From: Caldilinea sp. CFX5
GTDB taxonomy: Bacteria > Chloroflexota > Anaerolineae > Caldilineales > Caldilineaceae
Assembly: GCA_021405325.1 (NCBI GenBank)
Contig: QWII01000016.1
Span: 77,256-141,255, forward strand
Length of the DNA: 64,000 bases
Direction: 5' to 3'
Shown: positions 1 to 7,594 of the stretch, piece by piece
How positions within the stretch are numbered: the first letter of the stretch is position 1
How the letters are laid out: each line of letters begins with the position of its first letter
Program-made: the position numbers and the translations under genes
Notes under the pieces: model-generated
The model's database searches: none
What the model was told of the DNA's origin: nothing
Seen by the model: the letters and a program-made list of their open reading frames with translations, nothing else

Positions 1-835
1 GAAGCTCTGGTATGCCCAACGTTTCTTTTATACCGGGCGCGGGCTGGTGGACACCATCGACAATATGCTCTGGGATCTCGCTAGTCGTCATGCCCGGTTG
101 CCCATTTACAAGCTGCTGGGCGCTTATCGTGACAGCATCCCGGCCTACGGGCTGATCGGCGGCACGACTATCGACGAGTACATTGCCGACGCCCTGCGCG
201 TGAAAGAACTGGGCTTTGTCGGCGCCAAGGATCACTCCTACCGGGGCGTCAAGGGCAATATCCAACTGGCGAAAGAGTTGCGCGCCGCCACCGGTGATGA
301 CTTCCTGCTGATGCACGACCCGGTCGAGTGTTATGACTATGACGAGGCGGTGCAAGTGGGGCGGGCGCTGGAAAAGTACGACTACAAGTGGATGGAAGAG
401 CCGCTGCAAGATTATGATCTCCTCGGCCTCAAACGTCTGAGCGACCGGCTGGATCTGCCGATTCTGGCGTTAGAGTGGATTGGCTATCTCGGCGGGCAAC
501 CGTTCAATGCGTCGGCTTTTCTGGCCCAACAGGCGTGCGACATTGTGCGCCAGCGCGGTGTCGGCATCACCGGCCAAATGAAGCTGGCTCATCTGGCGGA
601 AAGCTTTGGTGCGCTGGTGCATGGCGGCAACCACCATGTCATCCTCGCCATTCGCAATGACCCGGTCTTTGAAGCGTATATGGGCATCAAACCGCGCCCG
701 CCGGCCAGTGAGTTGGATTGTCGCGGCACACTAGTGGTGGAAAACGGCGCTATGTCCATCGCTTACAACGACCGCCGTCCACCGGAGCCGGATTGGGACG
801 CCTACGGGCGACAGGCGGTTGAGTTTGTTTCCTGA
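1..835 (+). CDS. Enolase-superfamily (mandelate racemase/muconate lactonizing) enzyme, 5' truncated
   Basis: The frame is open from the left edge (first full codon at base 2), so the N-terminal capping domain begins outside the window; the GTG at 47 is internal. What remains is the TIM-barrel part of a mandelate racemase/muconate lactonizing enzyme. Visible are a GAKDH strand where the K-x-K acid/base motif is expected, and the metal-ligand strands LMHDPV, MEEPL and ALEW. A HHVILAI strand near the C-terminus carries the second catalytic histidine. Members abstract a proton alpha to a carboxylate, usually in sugar-acid dehydration or racemisation. The exact substrate cannot be told. A radical SAM gene follows after 21 bases on the same strand, probably in the same transcript. 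Confidence 0.85.
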   Translation, partial: KLWYAQRFFYTGRGLVDTIDNMLWDLASRHARLPIYKLLGAYRDSIPAYGLIGGTTIDEYIADALRVKELGFVGAKDHSYRGVKGNIQLAKELRAATGDDFLLMHDPVECYDYDEAVQVGRALEKYDYKWMEEPLQDYDLLGLKRLSDRLDLPILALEWIGYLGGQPFNASAFLAQQACDIVRQRGVGITGQMKLAHLAESFGALVHGGNHHVILAIRNDPVFEAYMGIKPRPPASELDCRGTLVVENGAMSIAYNDRRPPEPDWDAYGRQAVEFVS

Positions 836-856
836 CAGGTGTTACGGAGGTAGCAG

Positions 857-1903
857 ATGCACATTCACCTACAAATCGAAGTCATGGGCTGCCCAACCAT
901 TTGTGACCACTGTTGGGCGCAGGGTGTACCTTATGCAGCTATGCCCCTGGCCGATATTGCGTGGGTTTTACGGGAGGCCAAAGCTTACTTTGCCGACCGG
1001 CAGCAGCACGTTAGCGCCTTTCCGATGCACGAGGTGGTCGCCCACCCCGAAGCGGCCAAGGTGCTCGCCGCCTTTCTCCCGTTTCTCGATGACGATGCCG
1101 GCTTTGAGCCATTGGCGACCACCGGCGTGCCATTGATGTTGCGCGCCGATTGGCAAGCGCTGTTGGCGGAGATCCGCGCACTGGGTACGCAAACCTTTTG
1201 GGTGGCGTTACACGGCTTTCAAGGGGATCACGATGCCCTCGTCCATCGCCAGGGCGCGTTTGCCGAGACTTGTCAGGCGGTCGGGCGGATTCGCGCGCAT
1301 GGGTTCAACTGTGGCGCCAATCTCTTTACCACGCGCTCGATTGTGCAGAACTTCGACGCCTTTTGCCGCGCGATTGATATACTCGGATTGACCGAAGAAT
1401 TTTGGGTTCCGGCCGCCTATCTACCAGTTGCCCGGCAGCAACAGTATGAAACGGAACGCATTTCTCTGCCCGACGTGCAACCCCACCAATCCGCAATTCT
1501 GGCCCGCACACGCGTCTGGAAGGAGCAATGGGCCAATTTGGCTGACTATACCGAAGCCGCCTGGGTGCAGCGCGCCCTGGCTGGTCAATGGCCAGCACCA
1601 CCACCCGCCGATCGACTCTGGCTGGTCTGTCGCCCAAATTTTGACATTTATCTAGGGCTGGCGGGTCTCTATGGCGAACGTCTTGGCAACCTGAAACAGG
1701 ATGGCGTCGCCAACACATTAGCCGGCGCGCTAGGGCGGACACCCCCGACCCATGATCAACTCTATTATCGCCGGGATGAATTTCCCCCTGTCGATCAACT
1801 GGCCCGGCAAGTGGGAAACGCACACAGCGAGACCATCCACTTCCAGGATGATTCCATGCGCTATGTCTGGTTGGATCGCTATCTCCGCAAGCGGCCGAGG
1901 TAA
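857..1903 (+). CDS. Radical SAM domain protein
   Basis: 348 residues. The start is supported by GGAGG about 7 bases before the ATG. Residues 12-19 (CPTICDHC) form the C-x3-C-x2-C motif that binds the 4Fe-4S cluster of radical SAM enzymes, preceded by a short first beta strand as is usual. The rest is a plausible TIM-barrel body, but no C-terminal Cys-rich SPASM cluster is visible, so no auxiliary Fe-S site is predicted. The substrate is unknown. Position right behind an enolase-superfamily gene suggests co-transcription. The C-terminal coding sequence runs tail-to-tail into the decayed minus-strand gene at about 1920-2425. Confidence 0.8.
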   Translation: MHIHLQIEVMGCPTICDHCWAQGVPYAAMPLADIAWVLREAKAYFADRQQHVSAFPMHEVVAHPEAAKVLAAFLPFLDDDAGFEPLATTGVPLMLRADWQALLAEIRALGTQTFWVALHGFQGDHDALVHRQGAFAETCQAVGRIRAHGFNCGANLFTTRSIVQNFDAFCRAIDILGLTEEFWVPAAYLPVARQQQYETERISLPDVQPHQSAILARTRVWKEQWANLADYTEAAWVQRALAGQWPAPPPADRLWLVCRPNFDIYLGLAGLYGERLGNLKQDGVANTLAGALGRTPPTHDQLYYRRDEFPPVDQLARQVGNAHSETIHFQDDSMRYVWLDRYLRKRPR

Positions 1904-1919
1904 AGCCAAGCCGGTTCGC

Positions 1920-2425
1920 AAAATGGGACAATCGATGGGGTAGCGTTCGACAATCTCGCGCAAGATGCCCAGCCGCCGCTGCTGCACCCCGGCAACTGCA
2001 TAGTCCATCTGGCGCAGATCACCGATCTCCCGCCAGCCGCGATCACCGGCCACCGTGAAGGTGCGCTAGGCGCCGGTGTTCTTGCCCAATGACCAGGCTT
2101 GATGTTCACGCTCCCACGGCGTCCACATGTTGGGCGCGCCATGATGATCGTTGACGCGGAAGTTGGGGACTACCGCAATGCCCGCTGCTTTGAGTCGGCT
2201 CACCACGATCCCATATGGATCATGACCTGTCGCCAGCAGTACATCCATTGGCACGTCTGTACTCGTCGTCCCCGCCACCGACGGATAGTGGCAGCGATCA
2301 TTGTCGGCAACATCCATTGAAAAAATATCTGGACGGGCTGCGCAGATGGCGTCGGCAATCCGCTCGACCTGTTCCACGGTTGTGGCAGCCAACACATCAT
2401 CGCAGTCGACGGTGATCAACAACAT
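1920..2425 (-). pseudogene. Interrupted family-10-like glycosidase (GHL10-type) remnant
   Basis: The minus-strand reading starts at ATG 2425 behind a good AAGGAG. It gives about 119 residues resembling the N-terminal part of family-10-like glycosidases: an MLLITVDCDDV opening, then TGHDPYGIVVSRLKAAG and VVPNFRVNDHHG. An in-frame TAG stands at 2068-2066. The same frame then continues with recognisable family sequence (MDYAVAGVQQRRLGILREI, then VERYPID) before similarity is lost near 1925, where the frame enters antisense of the radical SAM gene. The gene is therefore broken twice, by a premature amber codon and by loss of the catalytic C-terminal half. It lies 32 bases downstream of the PhyH gene and was probably its operon partner. 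Confidence 0.65.
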
Positions 2426-2457
2426 AGTGGAACTCCTTCTTCCCGCACACCGCTACC

Positions 2458-3420
2458 TCATGCACAATCCGGTTGCGCCACCCCGCGCCAACGGCTGGGG
2501 AAAACTGCCTCCCCCCGTTCGATCAGGCGAGTGCGCGCGGCCTCCCACAACGCTGTCCATTGACGATGATCGGTCAGCACGGTTTCCGGGTGTTGACGGC
2601 TGCGCGCCACAAAGCCGGGAAATTCATCACGCCCGGTGGGTAAGCCGACCGGCGAATAGCGCAGGTCAAAGCTAAAGCGGATGTCATCACTGTGGTTGGG
2701 CAGCGAGCAATGTTTGGTCAGGCGATGGAAAAAGAGCGCGCTGCCCGCCTTCATCGGCACCGGCGTGACATAGGCGTCGCGAAACCTGGCCGGGATTTCA
2801 AAACAGTGGGGCGCCAAGCCCTCCCGGTGGCTGCCGGGGATCATACAGAGACAGCCGTTTTCTTCCGTGGCATCCGTAATGGGAATCCAGACACTGAGGA
2901 TATCGGTGTCGTCGGCATCGGCGGTAATCACCCCTTGATCCTGGTGCCACGGCGTGGCCGATAGATAGCCGTTGCCGGGGGCACCGGACGGCACGGCGGC
3001 TTCCGGCGGTTTGATGCGGGCATGTTGAATCGGGTTGGAATAGATCTCGCCGCCGATCAACAACTCCACTACATCGAGCAGGCGCGGGTGGGTGAGCAGC
3101 TTAAAGACCGCCGCGCTGGTGTGGATCGGCGTCGCGGCGTTGTACGTGGCGAGTTTGGGTAGCGAGATGTCCAGATGATAGCTCTCGGCATCGCTGATCT
3201 GGCTGATCACAGCGGTGGCGCGCTGGTGAAAGGGTAGGTCGGCGTAGGCGGACGGCAGCTTGCCTTCGGCGTGCCAGCGCACCGCCAGGCGATCCAGCAG
3301 CGCCGCGTAATCGTCAAGGATCGGTTGAATGGTCTCCTGTTGGTCAAGCAGATGCTCGACGACAACATAACCGTTCTGCGCAAATTGTGCTTGGATGGTG
3401 GTTGCAGTTTGGGTTTTCAT
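2458..3420 (-). CDS. Phytanoyl-CoA dioxygenase (PhyH) family oxygenase
   Basis: 320 residues, the usual size for the family. PhyH enzymes are Fe(II)/2-oxoglutarate-dependent dioxygenases that hydroxylate small molecules. The iron-binding triad is visible as H159-x-D161 (WHQDQG) and a distal His, most likely H237 in LTKHCSLPNH. R248 (DDIRFSFDLRY) is placed to bind the 2-oxoglutarate carboxylate. The motif GCLCMIPGSH is a typical strand before the distal half. It is first in a minus-strand unit with the broken glycosidase-like gene. Such genes are abundant in sugar-acid and xenobiotic catabolic loci of Chloroflexota, but no substrate can be assigned. Confidence 0.88.
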   Translation of the reverse strand: MKTQTATTIQAQFAQNGYVVVEHLLDQQETIQPILDDYAALLDRLAVRWHAEGKLPSAYADLPFHQRATAVISQISDAESYHLDISLPKLATYNAATPIHTSAAVFKLLTHPRLLDVVELLIGGEIYSNPIQHARIKPPEAAVPSGAPGNGYLSATPWHQDQGVITADADDTDILSVWIPITDATEENGCLCMIPGSHREGLAPHCFEIPARFRDAYVTPVPMKAGSALFFHRLTKHCSLPNHSDDIRFSFDLRYSPVGLPTGRDEFPGFVARSRQHPETVLTDHRQWTALWEAARTRLIERGEAVFPSRWRGVAQPDCA

Positions 3421-3669
3421 GATAGTCTTTCATCTCGGAAAAAGCAATTGATCCCCGGCGCTCCCTGTGCAGGGATCGGCAAAACAGAGCAATATGATTA
3501 TCCTGTAGTTGTTTTTTCCTGTCAACCAGGCAAAAAGGGGGCGTCCGAAAAAAGGGGTGCGTTTGCCCCGAATTTGATACTGCTGGCGAATGTCAGATGT
3601 CGATGGTAAGGTCCCCGGCACAGGCCAGGAGTTGTAGGTAAAGCGCTCCCATAGGCGCTGGCGCGGGCG

Positions 3670-4343
3670 GTGGCTGTGCGAATACAGGCCGCTGCTGCCA
3701 TTCCTGCTTGGGGCCACGCCCGCTTTGCACACGAGCAGTTGCAGATTGAACGGCTGCTCGAACAGAGGCAGTTGCAGCCGGCCTATACCAAAGCCACGGC
3801 GCTGCTGGCGCAGACCAAAGCGGCGGGGCCAGCAGCCTATGGCGGGGTCGATTATCATTTGGCCATGGCATTGCCAACACTCTGCGCCAACTCAAACGCT
3901 ACGACGAAGCCCGCACGGAAATCATGCGGGCGATTGAGTGTTATCAACCGTTTGGTGCTGCGGTGGAATTGTGGAAAAGTTTCAACAACCTGCACGACAT
4001 CGAAACGGCGGTCGGCAACCAGGCGGCAGCGCGAGCGGCGTGGGTGCAGGCCCGGGACGCCTATCTCGCCTATCGGCGGCAGGGTGGGTATGTGCAGGCG
4101 TGGGGTGGGAAGTTAGTGGATGACGTGTTGGGGATGCTTGCACAGCAGAAAGCTGATGAAGTCAACGCACTGTTTCAGGAGCTTACCAGCGATGCAGAGA
4201 CACCTGACTCGATCAAGCAGTTGATCCAATCTATGCGCTCGATTTTCAATGGCTCCCGCGACCCGGCGCTGGCCGATGAGCCAACGCTCTCTTATGCCGA
4301 TGCGGCGGAGATTCTCTTCTTGCTGGAGCGGCTGGGGGGCTAG
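3670..4343 (+). pseudogene. TPR-repeat protein remnant (internal deletion plus frameshift)
   Basis: Two pieces of one protein family are read in different frames. Up to about 3866, frame 1 gives a TPR-like segment (QIERLLEQRQLQPAYTKATA, then AAYGGVDYHLAMA). From about 3864, frame 3 gives NTLRQLKRYDEARTEIMRAI and the C-terminal region with DAYLAYRRQGGYVQ. As I know the large Chloroflexota NB-ARC/TPR proteins, these two segments are normally separated by several more TPR units. The join therefore looks like a deletion of the repeat array that also shifted the frame. No start codon or N-terminal ATPase remains. The C-terminal 139 residues could still be translated from ATG 3924, but I see no good ribosome site. 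Confidence 0.6.
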
Positions 4344-4372
4344 ATTTTTGCCCACACCGGGACGAACCACCA

Positions 4373-4608
4373 GCGTGCGTGGCACTGACCAAGACCGCTC
4401 GCCCCCACCTTCATCGTACTGGTCAGTGCCGCGCACGCGAGGATAGCCCTCACGCGAGGATAGCCCTTTGAATTTATGATTAGGACTATTGCAATATAAG
4501 TCAGTGCCGCGCACGCGAGGATAGCCTCCACGCCCCGTCCCCGCGTGCGCGGCACTGACCAGTGGGTTGAGGTGTAAACAGCGTGGTCTTGGTCAGTGCC
4601 ACGCACGC
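4373..4608. repeat. Nested inverted-repeat element
   Basis: The outer arms 4373-4396 and 4585-4608 are perfect 24-base inverted repeats. Inside them 4418-4439 and 4542-4563 are perfect 22-base inverted repeats. All four arms share a core reading GTCAGTGCCRCGCACGC, and a fifth copy of the core stands at 4500-4516. The element lies between the TPR remnant and the convergent SDR gene. This looks like repeated insertion or duplication of one small palindromic element, not a simple terminator. The region 4344-4758 has no other content that I can identify. Confidence 0.7.
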
Positions 4609-4758
4609 TACCTGCCGCCGGCAAAGTCAGCGCTCACGCCGCGCGATAAAGCAGTTCCAGCCCGGCGGCGAGGCGATCCACAATCGGGGGTGCCGGCGGT
4701 ATGGGGCATGGCGATGACGTTGGGCAGACCCCCTTCACCTTGTCACCTTGTCATGGGC

Positions 4759-5511
4759 CTAGGGCGTCTCAATGACCGATGTGAGACCGCCGTCCACAAC
4801 GACATAGGTGCCGGTCATATAGGCGGAGAGATCCGAGGCCAGGAAGAGGGCAACGTTGGCAATATCTTCCGGTTGCCCGTTGCGGCGCAGGATACAATGT
4901 TGGGCGATCTGCTGGCGTTGTTCCGGAGTGACATCTTTCCACAAACCAGTTTCGACCGCGCCTGGTAGGATCGCGTTGACGCGCAGCGTCGGCGCGTGGT
5001 CAATGGCGAGGGAGCGCGTGAGGGCCAACACGCCCCCCTTTGCCGCCTGGTAGGCCGAGGCATTCGCATAGCCACGAATTGAATGCACCGAGCCGGTGAT
5101 GATCATCACCCCGCCGCCGTCGGCCAGCATCCGGGGGACGGCACAATGGGCGATCATCCAGGTCGCTTTCAGGCAGACGGCAATCGTCCAGTCCCAGTCG
5201 GCCTCGCTGATTTCCGGCGCCGGCCCGCCGATGGAAGCGGCGGCATTGCTGTGGATAATATCAAGGCGGCCATAGTGCTGGTAGGCCGCGTCGATCATGG
5301 CGCGCACCGGCTCCATCTTGCCGACATCGGTCTGGAGAAAGATGCTGTCGCCGCCGGCGGCGCGAATGGCGTCCACAGTTGTCTGGCCACCTTCGGCATT
5401 GACATCGACGACCACTACCCGTGCGCCTTGCTGTGCAAAGAGGCGCGCCGTTGCACGGCCAATGCCGGAACCGGCGCCGGTAATCAAGGCAACTTTGTTT
5501 GCCAGTAGCAT
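4759..5511 (-). CDS. Short-chain dehydrogenase/reductase (SDR)
   Basis: 250 residues, classical SDR length. The start at ATG 5511 follows GAGGATCT; the frame is open further upstream but only through the inverted repeat at 5542-5614. The NAD(P) motif TGAGSGIG is at residues 11-18. The catalytic Ser141, Tyr154 and Lys158 are in GSVHSIRGYANASAYQAAK. The usual NNAG motif is replaced by SNAA at about 88-91. D36 at the end of beta-2 (VVVVD) suggests preference for NAD. It probably oxidises a secondary alcohol in a sugar or small-molecule pathway. It ends convergent to the repeat element downstream. Confidence 0.9.
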   Translation of the reverse strand: MLLANKVALITGAGSGIGRATARLFAQQGARVVVVDVNAEGGQTTVDAIRAAGGDSIFLQTDVGKMEPVRAMIDAAYQHYGRLDIIHSNAAASIGGPAPEISEADWDWTIAVCLKATWMIAHCAVPRMLADGGGVMIITGSVHSIRGYANASAYQAAKGGVLALTRSLAIDHAPTLRVNAILPGAVETGLWKDVTPEQRQQIAQHCILRRNGQPEDIANVALFLASDLSAYMTGTYVVVDGGLTSVIETP

Positions 5512-5541
5512 AGATCCTCGTTTCTGGGTGAGTAAAGAAGC

Positions 5542-5614
5542 AAAGTTAACACAGATAGGGAGGAACACAGATGGATTAACCAAATCCGTGTTCCTCCCTA
5601 TCTGTGTTAACTTT
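5542..5614. repeat. Perfect 27-bp inverted repeat
   Basis: Arms 5542-5568 and 5588-5614 are exactly complementary, and the stem extends imperfectly inward. It lies between the 3' end of the cupin gene and the 5' end of the SDR gene, both on the minus strand, where it can form a long hairpin and act as a terminator. The sequence style (AACACAGATAGG) resembles the hairpin at 7469-7523, so both may be copies of one interspersed element. Confidence 0.7.
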
Positions 5615-5641
5615 GAAAAGCTGACTTGTGCCGTCGCATGT

Positions 5642-6322
5642 TTATGACTGAACCCGCTCCCGCACCAGGATTGCGCGAGCGCCGGAGCTTGTCCAAACGT
5701 GGCGTACAAGGTCGGTGCGCAGGAGCGCAACATCGCCTTTGTAGAGTTCAAAGGTTTGATCGCCGAGGGTCACATGCAGAACGCCATCGCAAACGAGCCA
5801 ATGTTCGTTGCTGGGTAGTTGGCTTTGGGCGATACTTTCACCGGCGGCCAGTGTCACCATGCGCAGCTCACGGAAAGGGCAACGAGAGTCGGGGTTGGCG
5901 ACTGGCCCGGTGTTCAGCGCACCGGGGACGACGAAGCCCGGCACCGTTTTCACCGGTGGCCCGTCCTCCTCGACCAGGATGTGGATGGGGCGTTTCTGCC
6001 GCTCCAGGCGAGTGACGATGGCGTTGTTCTCGCCGTTGCTGTACATCTGAAAGTGGTGGACGACCCCCATTGGCGTATAGACCAGCGTGTTGGGCGTAAT
6101 GGCAAAACGCTCATCATCCAGCCAGACTTCGCCCGTGCCGGCGGAAAAGAGCCAGATTTCGTCACAGTCATGGTAATGCGGTTCGACCCCCGCCCCAATG
6201 CGCTGCTCCGGGAAGTGGCGGATGATAGCAAAGGGCGTCCAGTCCGGGTAGCAATCCTGTTCCCAGTAGTGGGTGTTTGAGTTATGTGAAAAGATCCAGT
6301 AGTGGCTGTTGCGGATGATCAT
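5642..6322 (-). CDS. Cupin-domain protein
   Basis: 226 residues from ATG 6322, chosen because GGGGGAA stands 4 bases before it; an in-frame ATG lies 7 codons upstream. The cupin motif 1 (GVEPHYHDCDEIWLFSAG, residues 45-62) supplies metal ligands H49, H51 and E55. Motif 2 lies around the APNTLVYTPMGVVHHF-like strand with a His pair. A second beta-rich half (about 150-226) looks like a second, degenerate cupin without ligand histidines. The family includes isomerases, dioxygenases and sugar-binding proteins, so function is open. It is divergent from the glycerol-1-phosphate dehydrogenase gene. Confidence 0.75.
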   Translation of the reverse strand: MIIRNSHYWIFSHNSNTHYWEQDCYPDWTPFAIIRHFPEQRIGAGVEPHYHDCDEIWLFSAGTGEVWLDDERFAITPNTLVYTPMGVVHHFQMYSNGENNAIVTRLERQKRPIHILVEEDGPPVKTVPGFVVPGALNTGPVANPDSRCPFRELRMVTLAAGESIAQSQLPSNEHWLVCDGVLHVTLGDQTFELYKGDVALLRTDLVRHVWTSSGARAILVRERVQS

Positions 6323-6391
6323 AAATTCCCCCTTTGGTGGCAATTATTCTATGTTACGCCAACGGCTTTGTCAACGCACTCCCCCTTGCGT

Positions 6392-6421
6392 TTGGGCCGG
6401 ATATCCCTCTTGATGTATACT
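6392..6421 (+). promoter_or_regulatory. Possible promoter of the araM-like gene
   Basis: TTGGGC at 6392-6397 and TATACT at 6416-6421 are separated by 18 bases and lie 45 bases before the ATG at 6467. The -10 is good and the -35 is weak, so this is tentative. Confidence 0.3.
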
Positions 6422-6466
6422 CCGGTTGCAATTTCACCACGATTGACAAACCGAAGTACAGCCAAT

Positions 6467-7435
6467 ATGTTTAAGCAGATTCAGAACTTGCCGGTGGTTC
6501 ACCTGGCCGCCTTTGCCGAGATTGAGGAAAAACGTCCGGTGTTATTGGTCACGTCGCTGCCGGCGTGGCGGGCGGTGCAGGCGCAGTTGCACTTGCCGAT
6601 TGCTGCCCAGTGCATTGTACACGAGGCGACAACCAGCCATTGGGATGACCTGTTGCAACCCATCCGCAGCGCAGCCCAACCACTGTGCGAAGTCGTCTAC
6701 GCCGTCGGTGGTGGGCTGGTGGCCGATGCAGCCAAATATGCGGCGGCGCAACTGGGCTTGCCGCTGGTCTGTTTGCCCACGGCGCTGTCGGTTGATGCGT
6801 TTATCACGTCCGCCTCCGGCATTCGGCGCGACGGCTGTGTCGTCTACATTCCCAGCAAAGTGCCGGAAACGTTGATTCTCGATCTGGCCGTCATTGCGGC
6901 GGCGCCGGCATCGATTCGGGCCGCGGGGATCTGCGATCTGCTTTCGATTGCCACTGGTTGTTGGGACTGGCACTTTGCTCACGAGCGGGGCAAAAATCCG
7001 CCGGGTATGGCGTATGTGCCGTGGGTGGCGGCCAATGCCCAGTCGATTTTGCAAGGCGCCTATGACTGCGCCGAAGCTGCCGGTCGCGGCGATCCCGATG
7101 GCTTGAAAACGCTCTACGATTGTCTAGCCCTGGAAGTGCAACTCTGCAACCAGATCGGTCACAGCCGTCCGGAAGAGGGCAGCGAACATTTCTTTGCCTA
7201 CGCCGTCGAAAATGTGCTGGGGCACGGCTTGCCCCACGGCGACCTGGTGGGACCGGGCATCCTAATCGCGGCCCAGCGCCAGGGCCAGGAGACCACGGCG
7301 TTGGAACAGGCGCTCAACGCCTGCCACATCCCCCTTAATAATATCCCGCCCAGCATCATTGAACAGACCTTACACGGGTTACCGGCCTACTGTGTCAAAC
7401 ATAAGCTCTGGTATTCACGGGCGCATGAACCGTGA
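6467..7435 (+). CDS. araM: sn-Glycerol-1-phosphate dehydrogenase (AraM/EgsA family)
   Basis: 322 residues from ATG 6467; the frame is open 55 codons upstream but that part is intergenic in character. It belongs to the dehydroquinate synthase-like/iron alcohol dehydrogenase fold. The nucleotide-binding loop is VVYAVGGGLVADAAKYAA, followed by PTALSVDAFITSASG, as in AraM and archaeal G1PDH. The metal-binding histidines are in SEHFFAYAVE and HGLPHGDLVG. The family reduces dihydroxyacetone phosphate to sn-glycerol-1-phosphate with NAD(P)H. In archaea this makes the membrane lipid backbone; in bacteria AraM has been linked to prenylglycerol phosphates. It stands alone here, so its role (lipid versus sugar metabolism) is not shown by context. 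Confidence 0.82.
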   Translation: MFKQIQNLPVVHLAAFAEIEEKRPVLLVTSLPAWRAVQAQLHLPIAAQCIVHEATTSHWDDLLQPIRSAAQPLCEVVYAVGGGLVADAAKYAAAQLGLPLVCLPTALSVDAFITSASGIRRDGCVVYIPSKVPETLILDLAVIAAAPASIRAAGICDLLSIATGCWDWHFAHERGKNPPGMAYVPWVAANAQSILQGAYDCAEAAGRGDPDGLKTLYDCLALEVQLCNQIGHSRPEEGSEHFFAYAVENVLGHGLPHGDLVGPGILIAAQRQGQETTALEQALNACHIPLNNIPPSIIEQTLHGLPAYCVKHKLWYSRAHEP

Positions 7436-7468
7436 AGATTGACCCATTTGGGCAGTCAGTATTTGCGT

Positions 7469-7523
7469 TAACACCGATAGGAAAGAGCATGGTTTTTATC
7501 CGTGTTTCTTCCTATCGGTGTTA
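7469..7523. terminator. Inverted repeat, likely bidirectional terminator
   Basis: TAACACCGATAGGAA (7469-7483) is complementary to 7509-7523, with further partial pairing in the loop. It lies between the convergent ends of the araM-like gene (+) and the M24-like gene (-). Confidence 0.55.
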
Positions 7524-7594
7524 CCTGTTTTAGGCTTCTAGCGTTTTTCACAGGGCGGATCGAAGCTTGGTTGGCGCCGTGATGATGAGACTGT

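Noticed and set aside
4340..4624. Minus-strand frames through the nested repeat
   Set aside because: They only translate the inverted repeats (repeated VRGTDQ) and have no ribosome site.
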